DNA of 64,000 nucleotides, from positions 1 to 64,000 of the forward strand of contig JAVJNS010000008.1 in assembly GCA_040217155.1 (NCBI GenBank), given 5' to 3'. The position numbers and the translations under genes were made by a program. Below are positions 16,940 to 26,401 of this stretch, piece by piece (the first letter of the stretch is position 1; each line of letters starts with the position of its first letter). Origin of the DNA: Pelagibius sp040217155. Lineage in GTDB: Bacteria > Pseudomonadota > Alphaproteobacteria > Kiloniellales > Kiloniellaceae. The notes beneath the pieces are model-generated. The model was not told where the DNA came from, ran no database searches, and saw only the letters and a program-made list of their open reading frames with translations.

Positions 16940-18082
16940 TTATAGCAGAGACCCGGCGGCGCTGTCCGCCGGGCTCTCGATCGCTTCGGCCGGTGCGGGC
17001 ACCGCAGCGCTCGCCTGCCATACCGCTACGGCCTGTACCGTCTCCGCGACATCATGCACCCGAAGGATCTGCACGCCGCGATGCAGCCCGAACAGCGCCG
17101 CGGCCAGAGACCCGGCGAGGCGCTGCTTCGGCGCCGTGGCGGCGGGACTCAGCTTGGAAATGAAGCTCTTGCGGCTGGCACCCAGCAGCACCGCCGTGCC
17201 GAGCCCCTGGAACAGCGCCAGTTGCTCCAGGAGTTCCAGATTGTGGGCCAGGGTCTTGCCGAAACCGATACCGGGATCGACCACCAGCCGCGACGGATCG
17301 ATACCGGCGGCAGCGCAGGCCTCGAGCCGTCCAGCGAGATAGCGGTAGATATCCAAAGCCGCGGAATCATATGTCGGGTTGGCCTGCATGGTCTGCGGCT
17401 CGCCCTGCATGTGCATGAGGATGACCGGCACCCCGCTCGCGCCGGCGGCGGCCAGACTGTCCGGATCGCCCTCCAAGGCCGTCACGTCGTTGATGATCGC
17501 CGCGCCGGCGGCCACGGCCTCGGTCATGATGGCCGCATGGCGGGTGTCGATGGAGACCACCGCGCCGGCCCTGGCCAGGGCCGCGACCACCGGCAGCACC
17601 CGCGCCCGCTCCTCTTCCAGGCTGATTGGCTGCGAGCCCGGTCGGGTCGACTCGCCGCCGACATCGAGAATGTCGGCACCGGCCGCCAGCATGGCGAGGC
17701 CGTCGCGCACCGCCACTTCCGGCTCGGCGCGGTCGCCGCCGTCGGAAAAGGAATCCGGCGTCACGTTGAGGATGCCCATGATGCGCGGGCGGTCGAGGGT
17801 CAGGCCGGCGAGGCGCGCGCGGGCGCCGCTCAGACGCTGAAGCTGAGTCGCGGCCGCGGCGCCGAGACCGGGACTGCGGGCCTCCGCCCAGAGGGCAAGT
17901 TCGGCTAGCGGCAGCAGGCTTCGGTGAACCGTGAAGCCGCCCGGCTGGCCGGTCCGCCAGATCGCCTCGCAGTGGCCGAAACGCAGCGGCCCACCCGCCA
18001 GGGGCAGCAGATGCTCCTGGTCCTCGTCAACCTCCGCCGGGCCGCGCAGGCCGACCGGCCTCAGGGTAAGCTCGCCATTCAT
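16940..18082 (-). CDS. folP: Dihydropteroate synthase
   Basis: 380 residues. Joins dihydropterin pyrophosphate and p-aminobenzoate in folate synthesis. The TIM-barrel domain begins near residue 103 with IMGILNVTPDSFSDGG and continues with DVGGESTRPGS and a C-terminal LLGASRKSF. The ~100-residue N-terminal extension is longer than in E. coli FolP but is common in alphaproteobacterial versions. Located between ftsH and glmM, 120 bp after ftsH. Confidence 0.96.
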   Translation of the reverse strand: MNGELTLRPVGLRGPAEVDEDQEHLLPLAGGPLRFGHCEAIWRTGQPGGFTVHRSLLPLAELALWAEARSPGLGAAAATQLQRLSGARARLAGLTLDRPRIMGILNVTPDSFSDGGDRAEPEVAVRDGLAMLAAGADILDVGGESTRPGSQPISLEEERARVLPVVAALARAGAVVSIDTRHAAIMTEAVAAGAAIINDVTALEGDPDSLAAAGASGVPVILMHMQGEPQTMQANPTYDSAALDIYRYLAGRLEACAAAGIDPSRLVVDPGIGFGKTLAHNLELLEQLALFQGLGTAVLLGASRKSFISKLSPAATAPKQRLAGSLAAALFGLHRGVQILRVHDVAETVQAVAVWQASAAVPAPAEAIESPADSAAGSLL

Positions 18083-18152
18083 GCCCGCAGCTTATAGCCG
18101 TCTCATGCCGCCATGAAAACGCCGAAGCCCCCACCAAACCCGCCAAAGAAGC

Positions 18153-18178
18153 AGGGCCCCCGCGCGGCGGAGGCCCTC
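18153..18178 (-). terminator. Possible terminator after ftsH
   Basis: On the minus strand a GC-rich hairpin (AGGGCC and GGGGCCCT arms) just downstream of the ftsH stop is followed by a short T-rich run. The tail is weak, so this could be a partial terminator before folP. Confidence 0.45.
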
Positions 18179-18202
18179 TTGAGACTTCAACGATCGAAAG
18201 CG

Positions 18203-20137
18203 TCAGCCGCCGGGCTGCGGCTCGGGTTCCAGGCCGCCCGGCGACTCGCCGGTATCCTTGCCCGCGGCCTTGCCGCTGGAAGGCACCGAGGAGCGGCGCC
18301 CGCTCGGGCCGCTCGGCGTCTCGTCGCTGCGGTCGATGCTGCCGCCGTTTAGAACGACATTCACCTCGTCGCCGGACAGCGTCTCGAATTCGAGCAGCGC
18401 CTTGGTTACCGCATGCAGGTCGTCCATGTGCTCGGTCAGCACCTTGCGCGCCTTTTCCTCGGCCTCTTCGATGATCCGGCGAATCTCCTCGTCGATGAGA
18501 CGCGCGGTCTCCGGCGAGATGGTCTGGCTGCGCGACACCGAATGACCGAGGAAGACCTCTTCCTGGTTGTCGACGTAACGCAGGCGGCCGAGCTTCTCGC
18601 TCATGCCCCACTCGGTGACCATGCGTCGCGCCATGTTGGTCGCCTGTTGGATATCGTTGCTGGCGCCGGTGGAAACGTTCTCCAGGCCGTAGATCAGCTC
18701 CTCGGCCATGCGGCCGCCGAACATCATCGCCAGCTTGGCAGCGATCTCCTTGAACTTGAGGCTGTAGCGATCCGATTCCGGCAGGTTCATGGTCACGCCC
18801 AGGGCGCGGCCGCGCGGGATGATGGTCACCTTGTGCAGCGGATCGTTGCCCGGCACGAAGAGGCCGACCAGGGCATGACCGGCCTCATGATAGGCGGTCA
18901 TCTCCTTTTCCTCTTCACTCATCACCATGGAGCGGCGCTCGGCGCCCATCATCACCTTGTCCTTGGCGTTCTCAAAATCGACCATGGTGACGACGCGCTT
19001 GTTGGCACGCGCGGCCAGCAGCGCCGCCTCGTTCACCAGGTTGGCGAGATCGGCGCCGGAGAAGCCCGGGGTGCCGCGGGCGATGACCTTGGCCTCGACG
19101 TCGGGGCCGAGCGGCACCTTGCGCATGTGAACTTTGAGAATCTTCTCGCGGCCGAGGATGTCGGGATTGGGCACCACCACCTGGCGGTCGAAGCGGCCCG
19201 GGCGCAGCAGCGCCGGGTCCAGCACGTCCGGCCGGTTGGTCGCGGCGATGAGAATGACACCCTCATTGGCCTCGAAGCCGTCCATCTCGACCAGCAGCTG
19301 GTTCAGGGTCTGCTCGCGTTCGTCGTTGCCGCCGCCCAGGCCGGCGCCACGGTGGCGGCCGACGGCGTCGATTTCGTCGACGAAGATGATGCAGGGCGCG
19401 TTTTTCTTGCCCTGCTCGAACATGTCGCGCACACGGCTGGCGCCGACGCCGACGAACATCTCAACGAAGTCGGAGCCCGAGATGGTGAAGAAGGGCACGT
19501 TGGCCTCGCCGGCAATGGCGCGGGCCAGCAGCGTCTTGCCGGTGCCCGGCGGGCCGACGAGCAAGCAGCCCTTGGGAATCTTGCCGCCAAGGCGCTGGAA
19601 CCGCTGCGGGTCGCGCAGGAAGTCGACGACCTCCTCCAGCTCCTGCTTGGCCTCATCGATGCCGGCGACGTCGTCGAAAGTCACCCGGCCGACCTTCTCG
19701 GTCAGTAGGCGGGCCTTCGACTTGCCGAAACCCATGGCCTTGCCGCCGCCGCCCTGCATCTGGCGCATGAAGAAAATCCACACGCCGATGAGCAGCAGCA
19801 TCGGAAACCAGGTGATCAGGATATTGAGCAGGGTGCTGTTGTTTTCTTCCGGCTTGATCGTGAACCTGACGCCACCCTCGCGCAGCGTGGGCACCAGGCC
19901 ATCCAGATTGTCGGTGCCGCGCGTGACGAAGGTGCGGCCGTTGCCGTCCGTGCCGGTGATCTCGCTGCCTTGGATCACGACGTCGTTCACCTCGCCTCTG
20001 GAAACATTGTCCAGGAAGGTGGAATAGGCGATTTCAGCCTGCGGGCCGCGGCTCATGCTGTTCTGGAAGAAATTGAACAACGCAAACAACAGCAGAACGA
20101 TGATGATCCACAGAGCTGCGTTCCGGCTGAAATTCAC
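18203..20137 (-). CDS. ftsH: ATP-dependent membrane zinc metalloprotease
   Basis: 644 residues. Two membrane segments (about 8-25 and 108-127) flank a small periplasmic domain. The AAA+ module follows with Walker A GPPGTGKTLLARA, Walker B IIFVDEIDAVGRHR and the second region of homology ATNRPDVLDPALLRPGRFDR. The peptidase motif is HEAGH in TAYHEAGHALVG. It degrades membrane and regulatory proteins. The C-terminal tail is Ser/Gly/Pro-rich. It lies between tilS and folP, the usual alphaproteobacterial order. Confidence 0.99.
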   Translation of the reverse strand: MNFSRNAALWIIIVLLLFALFNFFQNSMSRGPQAEIAYSTFLDNVSRGEVNDVVIQGSEITGTDGNGRTFVTRGTDNLDGLVPTLREGGVRFTIKPEENNSTLLNILITWFPMLLLIGVWIFFMRQMQGGGGKAMGFGKSKARLLTEKVGRVTFDDVAGIDEAKQELEEVVDFLRDPQRFQRLGGKIPKGCLLVGPPGTGKTLLARAIAGEANVPFFTISGSDFVEMFVGVGASRVRDMFEQGKKNAPCIIFVDEIDAVGRHRGAGLGGGNDEREQTLNQLLVEMDGFEANEGVILIAATNRPDVLDPALLRPGRFDRQVVVPNPDILGREKILKVHMRKVPLGPDVEAKVIARGTPGFSGADLANLVNEAALLAARANKRVVTMVDFENAKDKVMMGAERRSMVMSEEEKEMTAYHEAGHALVGLFVPGNDPLHKVTIIPRGRALGVTMNLPESDRYSLKFKEIAAKLAMMFGGRMAEELIYGLENVSTGASNDIQQATNMARRMVTEWGMSEKLGRLRYVDNQEEVFLGHSVSRSQTISPETARLIDEEIRRIIEEAEEKARKVLTEHMDDLHAVTKALLEFETLSGDEVNVVLNGGSIDRSDETPSGPSGRRSSVPSSGKAAGKDTGESPGGLEPEPQPGG

Positions 20138-20224
20138 GGCATGACCCCTGTTAAACGTCGATACGCACTAGGCGTCGGGGCGGCCGGGCGGCCGCCTTTC
20201 ATAGAAGATAATGCGCCTTGCGGT

Positions 20225-21559
20225 CTAAACAACCGTAAAAGCGGGGTTGGTTAACCCGTTTGTGGGGGCAAAACGGCATTCTTTCAACCGCTTGGCCGTG
20301 CTTTCATCACGAAAATAGCCCACAGGTGGCACCGCCGCCAGACCCTGGCGGTCGCGCAAGGCCGGCAAGGCGCCGCGCGCCGCCGCCGGAAGACGCACAG
20401 CCCGGCCCTCGATCCCGGCAGCCTTGAGCGCCGCGACCAGGCCGCGCCAGCCGTCACGGCCCAGGGGACCCACGGTCATGTCTTCGCCGCCAGCCCCCTG
20501 GCCGCGGGCCAGGCGGACCCGGAAGCGGCCGTCCCACAGCAGGCTGCCGCCCGGTCTCAGCGCGGCCGGCGAAGTGCGGCCGGCCTCGCGCACGACGAGC
20601 CAGCGCGCCTCGCACGGCAAAATCCGGCAACCGCCAAGGGTCGCGCCGCCGGCGAGGCCGCCACGAAGCAGTCGGTGCAACCGCGCCAAGCGTTCAAGAC
20701 GCGGTGTATAGTCGCAACCGCCCGCCGCCATGAGGCAGCGGGCCAGCGCGCGCAGGGAAACTTCGTCGCTCTCGCGGGCCAGGGCCGCCGGGTCGAGGAG
20801 CAGAAACCCCGCCGGATCGGTGCGCACGGCGCGGGCCAGGGCGGCGGCCACGTCGGCCTCCAAGGCGGCGCGGGCGCGCCCCAGGTTCTCCGTGGCGTGG
20901 CCGAGCCGGGCCGGCGTCATGCCATGCCCCGCCAAGTCCGGCAGCAGGCGGCGCAGGCGCACCCGGGCAAAGGCGCCGTCGTCGTTGCTGGGATCCTCCA
21001 CCCAGGTCAGCCCGGCGGCCTCCAGTGTCGCCCGGAGCCGCGCCTTCGGCAGCCCCAGGAGCGGCCGCAGCAGGCGCAGGCCGCTGGTTTCGCTGACCGC
21101 CGGCATGGCGGCGAGGCCGTCCAGCCCGCTGCCGCGTCCGAGGCGCAGCAGAAAGGTCTCGGCCTGGTCTTCCAGGTGATGCGCGAAGACGAGATGAAAG
21201 ATGCCCCGTGTCTCGCAGGCCTTCAGCAGCAGGTCATAGCGTGCCGCCCGCGCGGCGGCCTGACGGGGCGCCGCCGGCTTGACGCCGCGCCAGCGCAGCG
21301 TGTGGTGCGGGATGCCCCGCTGCTTCATGACGCGCCCGACCCAGACCGCCTCCGCCGCCGAGTCCTGCCTGAGGCGGTGATCGACCGTGAACACGGTCAG
21401 GCGGCCGCCGCGTGCCGCCAACCAGTCCTGCAGCAGGACCGCAAGCGCCAAGCTGTCGGGCCCGCCGGAGACGGCGGCGGCGACATGAGGCTGCGGCTCG
21501 AAAGGACCCACAAGCGCCATGAGCCGGCCGAAGTCGTCCGCAGTGACGGCGGCGGCCAT
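20225..21559 (-). CDS. tilS: tRNA(Ile)-lysidine synthase
   Basis: About 444 residues from the ATG at 21559. The open frame extends upstream into cpoB, but the PP-loop motif AVSGGPDSLALAVLL at about residue 32 supports the internal start. It modifies C34 of tRNA-Ile(CAU) with lysine so that AUA is read. The family continuation HTLRWRGVKP and FAHHLEDQAETFLLRLGRGS are present. It sits 25 bp after cpoB and 87 bp before ftsH. Confidence 0.94.
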   Translation of the reverse strand: MAAAVTADDFGRLMALVGPFEPQPHVAAAVSGGPDSLALAVLLQDWLAARGGRLTVFTVDHRLRQDSAAEAVWVGRVMKQRGIPHHTLRWRGVKPAAPRQAAARAARYDLLLKACETRGIFHLVFAHHLEDQAETFLLRLGRGSGLDGLAAMPAVSETSGLRLLRPLLGLPKARLRATLEAAGLTWVEDPSNDDGAFARVRLRRLLPDLAGHGMTPARLGHATENLGRARAALEADVAAALARAVRTDPAGFLLLDPAALARESDEVSLRALARCLMAAGGCDYTPRLERLARLHRLLRGGLAGGATLGGCRILPCEARWLVVREAGRTSPAALRPGGSLLWDGRFRVRLARGQGAGGEDMTVGPLGRDGWRGLVAALKAAGIEGRAVRLPAAARGALPALRDRQGLAAVPPVGYFRDESTAKRLKECRFAPTNGLTNPAFTVV

Positions 21560-21584
21560 CGCCGGGGGCCCTCCTACCCGTGGA

Positions 21585-22634
21585 TCAGGGGCAGCCGAGA
21601 CGTTGCGATTCCCGCTGGGCCCGCGACAGAATGGTCGCCGGCGCGTCGCCATAACGGCTCAGCAAGACATCGAAGGTGCCGCAAGCATCCTGCGTGGAAC
21701 CGAGCGAGGCCAGCGACATGCCGAGCTTCAGCAGGTTGTCCGGCGCTTTGGAATTGTCGGGGTAGGCCTCGAAGCCTTCCGCGAACGTGACGGCCGCTTG
21801 CTGGTAGTTGCCGCGCACGTAGTAGGTCTCGCCCAGCCAGTACTTGGCGTTGCCTGAAAGACCGTGCGCCGGGTTCTGCTGCAGGAATGCCGCGAAGGCT
21901 TCTTGAGCGCCGGCGTAGTTGGCCTGCCGCAACAGGCCAAAGGCGTAGTCGTACTGTTCCTGCGGTGTCGAGCCGGGCAGCACTGCCGCGGCCGGCGGAG
22001 CGGCTGCGGTTTGCCCGCCGCTGGAAGCCTGGGCGCCCTGCGCCGCTGCCGCCGCCGCCTGTTGGCGCTGGAAGGTGTTGAGGTCGGTCTCGCTGATCGA
22101 CCCGAGCGTCCCCGGCGTCGCGGATGAAGGGGGAGCGACAGAAGGAGTGCTGCCCGCCTGCGCGTCGGCCATCGGCTGGCCGGCGAACTGCCCGCCGCTC
22201 GTCTCCGCGCCGCTCATTGGCGGCAGGCCGCCCTGTTCGAGGTTGCGCAACCGCAGATCGACATCGGCGACCAACTTGTCGAGGCGGCTCGAGACGTTCT
22301 GCACTTGGAAGTTCATGTCTTCAATCCGGCCGGTCAGTTGCCGCAGCTGCGCCTCGAACTGGTCGAGCTGAAGCTGGATACGCGCCGCCTGGGTCGTCGT
22401 GACTCCGCTTCCACCCGAGGCCGCACCCGCCGCCGGAGGCGCCGCGCCGCCATAGACCTGGCGCTGCAGATCGGAGAGTTCGCGCTGCAGGCGCTGCAAC
22501 TGGTCGTCAACGTTCTGCGCCCGCGCGGGCTGCTGGACCGCAAGCATCGCGCCCGCCAGAACCATCGGCAGCAGGAAGGCGCCACGGCGCTGCAGCAGGG
22601 TCTTGAAGGGCAACCCGCGGCTCTTCGTGGTCAT
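21585..22634 (-). CDS. cpoB: Tol-Pal system protein CpoB/YbgF
   Basis: 349 residues. A signal peptide (FLLPMVLAGAMLAVQQPARA, then Q) precedes a coiled-coil trimerisation helix (VDDQLQRLQRELSDLQRQVY), a low-complexity Ala/Gly/Ser/Pro linker and C-terminal TPR repeats (YDYAFGLLRQANYAGAQEAF, YWLGETYYVRGNYQQAAVTF). CpoB is periplasmic and coordinates peptidoglycan synthesis with Tol-Pal-driven outer-membrane constriction. It follows pal in the same direction after about 200 bp that include a terminator-like hairpin. Confidence 0.95.
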   Translation of the reverse strand: MTTKSRGLPFKTLLQRRGAFLLPMVLAGAMLAVQQPARAQNVDDQLQRLQRELSDLQRQVYGGAAPPAAGAASGGSGVTTTQAARIQLQLDQFEAQLRQLTGRIEDMNFQVQNVSSRLDKLVADVDLRLRNLEQGGLPPMSGAETSGGQFAGQPMADAQAGSTPSVAPPSSATPGTLGSISETDLNTFQRQQAAAAAAQGAQASSGGQTAAAPPAAAVLPGSTPQEQYDYAFGLLRQANYAGAQEAFAAFLQQNPAHGLSGNAKYWLGETYYVRGNYQQAAVTFAEGFEAYPDNSKAPDNLLKLGMSLASLGSTQDACGTFDVLLSRYGDAPATILSRAQRESQRLGCP

Positions 22635-22766
22635 CGCTTCATCCTCCGCATTTTCTCTTTCGCCCGATCGGGAACCGTCTTGGGTGACAGGTCTTCATGT
22701 CAACTTTATGGCGCAGTTGGCCGGCCGAGGCCAGAGGCGCCGAAGGACTCCGGCCGCAGGCAAGCG

Positions 22767-22813
22767 AAAACCCCGCCCGGTATTGCGGCAAGCGCGCAGC
22801 CGAGCGGGGTTTT
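22767..22813 (-). terminator. Terminator-like hairpin between pal and cpoB
   Basis: Arms AAAACCCCGC (22767-22776) and GCGGGGTTTT (22804-22813) form a 10-bp perfect stem. The A/T runs flank the GC core on both sides, so it could work in either direction. It would attenuate readthrough from pal into cpoB. Confidence 0.6.
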
Positions 22814-22840
22814 CCAGGCGTTTGAGGCGTCGGACGCCTC

Positions 22841-23365
22841 TTAGTTCACGACAAAGACGCCGCGGCGGTTCTGCGCCCAGGCGGAATCGCTGGAGCCGAG
22901 CACAGCCGGCCGCTCCTCGCCGTAGCTGACGGTGCTGAGGCGGGCCGGGTTGATGCCCAACGCAACCAGATAGTCGCGCACGGAGTTGGCCCGGCGCTCA
23001 CCGAGGGCCAGGTTGTACTCGCGGGTGCCGCGCTCGTCGGCATGGCCTTCGATCGTCAGCGTCACTGACGGATGAGTGTCGAGCCAGGCCGCCAAGGCCT
23101 CCACGGTGCCGCGCTGATCGGCGCGGACATTGTAGGAGTCGTAGTCGAAGAAGACGCGGTCGCCAACCTCGACGGTCAGTTGCTCCATCGAGCCCGGGGC
23201 AGGACCTGGAATGGCCTGGGACGTAGTCCCGCCGGACGACTGCGACTGAGTCGTTCCGGTTCCGCTGGTGCCGCTGCCGGACGTCGTCGACGCCTCTTCG
23301 GAAGGTGTAGAACACGCAGCGAGCAGTAAGGCCGCAGCGAAAGTCGTAACAAGGGAAAAGCGCAT
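22841..23365 (-). CDS. pal: Peptidoglycan-associated lipoprotein
   Basis: About 174 residues from the ATG at 23365. The lipoprotein signal is RFSLVTTFAAALLLAACS with a Cys at the lipobox. A Ser/Thr/Gly-rich linker leads to an OmpA-type peptidoglycan-binding domain with TIEGHADERGTREYNLALGE and RRANSVRDYLVALGI. Outer-membrane anchored; binds peptidoglycan and TolB. It follows tolB after about 150 bp. Confidence 0.97.
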   Translation of the reverse strand: MRFSLVTTFAAALLLAACSTPSEEASTTSGSGTSGTGTTQSQSSGGTTSQAIPGPAPGSMEQLTVEVGDRVFFDYDSYNVRADQRGTVEALAAWLDTHPSVTLTIEGHADERGTREYNLALGERRANSVRDYLVALGINPARLSTVSYGEERPAVLGSSDSAWAQNRRGVFVVN

Positions 23366-23513
23366 ATTCTGCCCTCTCAAACACATCCCCGGATTTTATG
23401 GATTTGAGGCTGACCCGCCACCGGTGACTTAACTGGTCATGCCTGCTTGATACGGCCCCCCAACATCGGCAACTAACAGCCGAAAATGGTTAACGGACTA
23501 TACCGACGGCCCC

Positions 23514-24902
23514 CTAGGGAATCAAGGGGGACCAAGCCGGATCTGATGCGTCCAGAGGCGTCACAAGCTCACGCTCGTTGAACCCTGTGAGATCAATCGT
23601 AAAGATCTTACTAGTGATCTGCCCGCGCGAGTCGGCGCGGGTGGTTCGGAAGTAGGAAAGGACCCGCCCATTGGGGGCCCAGGTCGGTGCTTCAACGTTG
23701 TAATCCCTCACCAACATGCGCTCACCCGAGCCGTCCGGGCGCATCACGCCGATGTAGAATTCCCCGGCGTGCTGGCGCGTGAAAGCGATGAGATCGCCGC
23801 GCGGAGACCACACCGGCGTGAAGTAGCTGCCCTGTCCACGACTGATCCGGTGGACATTGCTTCCGTCACGATTCATCACGTATATCTGAGGGCGCCCGCC
23901 GCGGTCGGAATTGAAGGTGATTTGTCGCGAATCCGGCGAGAACGACGGCGAGGTGTCGATCGCCGGGTTGTTGGTCAGCTTGGTCTGCCGGCGGGTACGC
24001 AGATCGACTGTGAAGATCTCCGAATTGCCGTCCTTGGCCATGGAGAGGATGACCTCGTTGCCTTCGCCGGAAAAACGCGGCGCGAAGGTCATACCGGGGA
24101 ACTCGCCGAGCACCTCCTGCTGGCCGGTATTCAGATTGAAGAGATAGACCCGGGGCACCTCGGCGTTGCCCTTGGCCTGATAGGCCATATAGGTGATCTC
24201 GCGCGTCGAAGGCGAGAAACGCGGAGTCAGCACCAGCTCGTTGCCGCTGGTCAGAAAACGGTGATTCTCGCCGTCCTGGTCCATAATCGCCAGACGCTTG
24301 ATGCGGCGATTCTGCGGCCCCTGCTCGGCCACATAAACAATCTGGGTGGTAAAGTAACCAGTCTCGCCGGTCAGGCGCTCGTAAATGAAGTCTGAAATGC
24401 GGTGGCCGATGTTGCGCCAGTTGGCCGGCGTGGTGGTGAACTGGCGGCCTTCCATCTGCGCCTCGGAGAACACGTCCCACAGCCGGAACTGCACCTGCAT
24501 GCGGCCGTCGGCCAGCAGCTGCGTGTTGCCGGCCACCAGCGCCTGCGCGTTGATCAGGCGCCAGTCGCCGAAGCGCGGTCCGTAGCGCAGACTCGACGCG
24601 TCTTGAATGAAGGCGCCCTTCTCGACCGGTCGGAACAGTCCGCTGCGCTCCAGGTCGGCGGCGATCACCGCGGCGATATCGGCCCCCAGTTTGGTCTCCT
24701 CCGGCATCTCGCCATCGAAGTCGGTCACGGCGATCGGCAGGGGGGCGACCGAGCCATCGGTGATATCCACGTTGATCTGCGCCCGTGCCGGCAGGGCCGC
24801 CAAGACTGCAAGACAAACTGTTGCCAGAAAGGTGGCAAGTAACGGGGCAAAAGGAGCGGTCGGCCCGGTCGGACGGGACTTGAAGCGCTGCATCGACATC
24901 AT
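23514..24902 (-). CDS. tolB: Tol-Pal system beta-propeller protein
   Basis: About 462 residues from the ATG at 24902, which overlaps the tolA stop by 4 bp. A nearby in-frame ATG at 24893 is an alternative. Signal peptide LATFLATVCLAVLAALPARA then Q. An N-terminal domain is followed by WD40-like propeller blades such as ITYMAYQAKGNAEVPRVYLF and TSPSFSPDSRQITFNSDRGG. Periplasmic partner of Pal and TolA. Confidence 0.97.
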   Translation of the reverse strand: MMSMQRFKSRPTGPTAPFAPLLATFLATVCLAVLAALPARAQINVDITDGSVAPLPIAVTDFDGEMPEETKLGADIAAVIAADLERSGLFRPVEKGAFIQDASSLRYGPRFGDWRLINAQALVAGNTQLLADGRMQVQFRLWDVFSEAQMEGRQFTTTPANWRNIGHRISDFIYERLTGETGYFTTQIVYVAEQGPQNRRIKRLAIMDQDGENHRFLTSGNELVLTPRFSPSTREITYMAYQAKGNAEVPRVYLFNLNTGQQEVLGEFPGMTFAPRFSGEGNEVILSMAKDGNSEIFTVDLRTRRQTKLTNNPAIDTSPSFSPDSRQITFNSDRGGRPQIYVMNRDGSNVHRISRGQGSYFTPVWSPRGDLIAFTRQHAGEFYIGVMRPDGSGERMLVRDYNVEAPTWAPNGRVLSYFRTTRADSRGQITSKIFTIDLTGFNERELVTPLDASDPAWSPLIP

Positions 24903-25849
24903 GATCCGATCATCTCTCTCGGGTTGAAGGTGAGGTTCATCTGCTTCCATGCGGCATACTGGCCGAGCGGCAGTTTGAAGGGACTGCACTTCAAAATGGC
25001 GCGCACGGCGTTTTCCGCTGCGCTACGGAAATAGGCATCGCGGTTCATACGCGAGGCGTCGACCACCCGCGGCTGACCGATGACCCGGCCATCCGGCGAC
25101 AGGTTGACCGAGACTTCGACAATCAGATCCTCGGCATCGCGCGCACCGGCATCGATGCTCCAGCAACGCTTGATCTGACCTTGAATAGAGCTCTCAAGCT
25201 GCTGACGCTGCACCGCCGAGACCTGCGGCGTCGGCGCCAGGGTCGGCGCGCGGGCCGCCTGCTGCGGCTGACTGCTGGGTTCGTCCTTCAGCTTCTCGAC
25301 GTTGCGCAGGATCGATGTCAGGCGATCCTCTGGTTTCGGCTCTTCCGGCTTCTCCGGCTCGGGCTCAGGTTCCTGCGCCAGCTGCACCCGCGGCTTCGGC
25401 CGAGGCTTGGGTGGCGGCGCCTGAGTTTCCGGCTCCGGCTCGGGTTCCGGCTCGGGTTCCGGTTCGGGCTCGGGCTCCGGTTCGGGCTCGGGAACGGGCT
25501 CGGGCTCGGGCTCGGGCTCGGGTTCTGGAACAGGTTCAGGGTCCGGCTCAGGTTCCGGCACCGGTACCGGTTCCGGCTCCGGTACGGGAGCCGGTTCGGG
25601 CTCGGGCGGCGGCGCCTGGGCGATTTCGGGCTCGGGTTCCGGCGCCTGCTCCGGCGCCTTGGCCACTGGTTCCGGCTCCGGCTCCGGTTCGGGGGCCGGC
25701 GCGTCGGTGGTCTCCTCGGGCAGGGTCACCAGCTGCACCGGGATCGACTGGAAATCCTCCTGCGGATCGCGCAGCACAGGCAGCCCGAACACCAGGGCGA
25801 TGATCACCCCGAGGTGCAAAAGCGCGGAAAGGATACTGGCCTTACCCAT
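24899..25849 (-). CDS. tolA: TolA with a Pro-Glu repeat rod
   Basis: 316 residues. One N-terminal membrane helix (LSALLHLGVIIALVFGLPVL), then about residues 45-190 are dominated by PEPEPEP repeats instead of the Ala/Lys-rich helix of E. coli TolA. The C-terminal domain (from about residue 215: ESSIQGQIKRCWSIDAGARD, LIVEVSVNLSPDGRVIG) matches TolA/TonB C-terminal folds. It links TolQR in the inner membrane to TolB and Pal. It lies 51 bp after tolR. Confidence 0.93.
   Translation of the reverse strand: MGKASILSALLHLGVIIALVFGLPVLRDPQEDFQSIPVQLVTLPEETTDAPAPEPEPEPEPVAKAPEQAPEPEPEIAQAPPPEPEPAPVPEPEPVPVPEPEPDPEPVPEPEPEPEPEPVPEPEPEPEPEPEPEPEPEPEPETQAPPPKPRPKPRVQLAQEPEPEPEKPEEPKPEDRLTSILRNVEKLKDEPSSQPQQAARAPTLAPTPQVSAVQRQQLESSIQGQIKRCWSIDAGARDAEDLIVEVSVNLSPDGRVIGQPRVVDASRMNRDAYFRSAAENAVRAILKCSPFKLPLGQYAAWKQMNLTFNPREMIGS
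25415..25720. repeat. Imperfect minisatellite encoding the TolA Pro-Glu rod
   Basis: Hexamer-type units (CCGGCT, CGGGTT, CGGGCT and variants in the plus strand) are repeated over about 300 bp and encode PE dipeptides in tolA. Such tracts can change length in frame. Confidence 0.85.
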
Positions 25850-25900
25850 GGTGGCGTTGCGTTGCTCTTTCTCTTGCCGACGCGCTATGGATCTGCGGCG

Positions 25901-26398
25901 TTACTGCTGGCCCGCCGGGGCCGGCTTCTTTTCGGCGGCGGGCTCTGCCGCTTCGTCGCCCTTGGGCAGCTCGGCAATCAGGGCGACCCGCTTGAAGCCG
26001 GCCGAATTGACCGTGCCCATGACCTGCATGATGCGGCCGTAGGCAATCGTCCGGTCGCCGCGCACGAAAATTCGTGTGTCCGGCTTGCTCTCGGTGATGG
26101 CGCGCAGCCGCGGCACCAACTGGTTCAGCCCGACCTCGGAGTCCTGAATATAAATCTGGCCTTCCGCATTGACGGAGATGACCAGCGGTTCATCCGGATC
26201 GGCGATCGACTGGGCCTGAGTCTTCGGCAGATCGACCGGCACGCCGACGGTGAGCAGCGGCGCGGTGACCATGAAAACGATGAGCAGCACCAGCATGACG
26301 TCGACGAAGGGCGTCACGTTGATCTCGCTCAAGGGGCGGTAGCGCCGGTTGGCGCCGCGGCCACCGCGCCGGCCGGAGGACATGAGGGTCGCCGCCAT
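25901..26398 (-). CDS. tolR: Tol-Pal system proton-channel subunit TolR
   Basis: 165 residues with one N-terminal membrane segment containing the conserved Asp: EINVTPFVDVMLVLLIVF. The periplasmic ExbD/TolR domain follows and the C-terminus is Ala/Glu/Lys-rich. It forms the proton channel with TolQ. It starts 3 bp after tolQ. Confidence 0.97.
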   Translation of the reverse strand: MAATLMSSGRRGGRGANRRYRPLSEINVTPFVDVMLVLLIVFMVTAPLLTVGVPVDLPKTQAQSIADPDEPLVISVNAEGQIYIQDSEVGLNQLVPRLRAITESKPDTRIFVRGDRTIAYGRIMQVMGTVNSAGFKRVALIAELPKGDEAAEPAAEKKPAPAGQQ

Positions 26399-26401
26399 CG
26401 C

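Noticed and set aside
18413..19708. Long antisense open frame across ftsH
   Set aside because: It is the GC-rich shadow of a strongly conserved gene; it has no recognisable domain and His/Gly/Asp-skewed composition.
25415..25720. Repeat tract considered as CRISPR or satellite
   Set aside because: Units are short, without spacers, and encode the Pro-Glu rod of tolA in frame.
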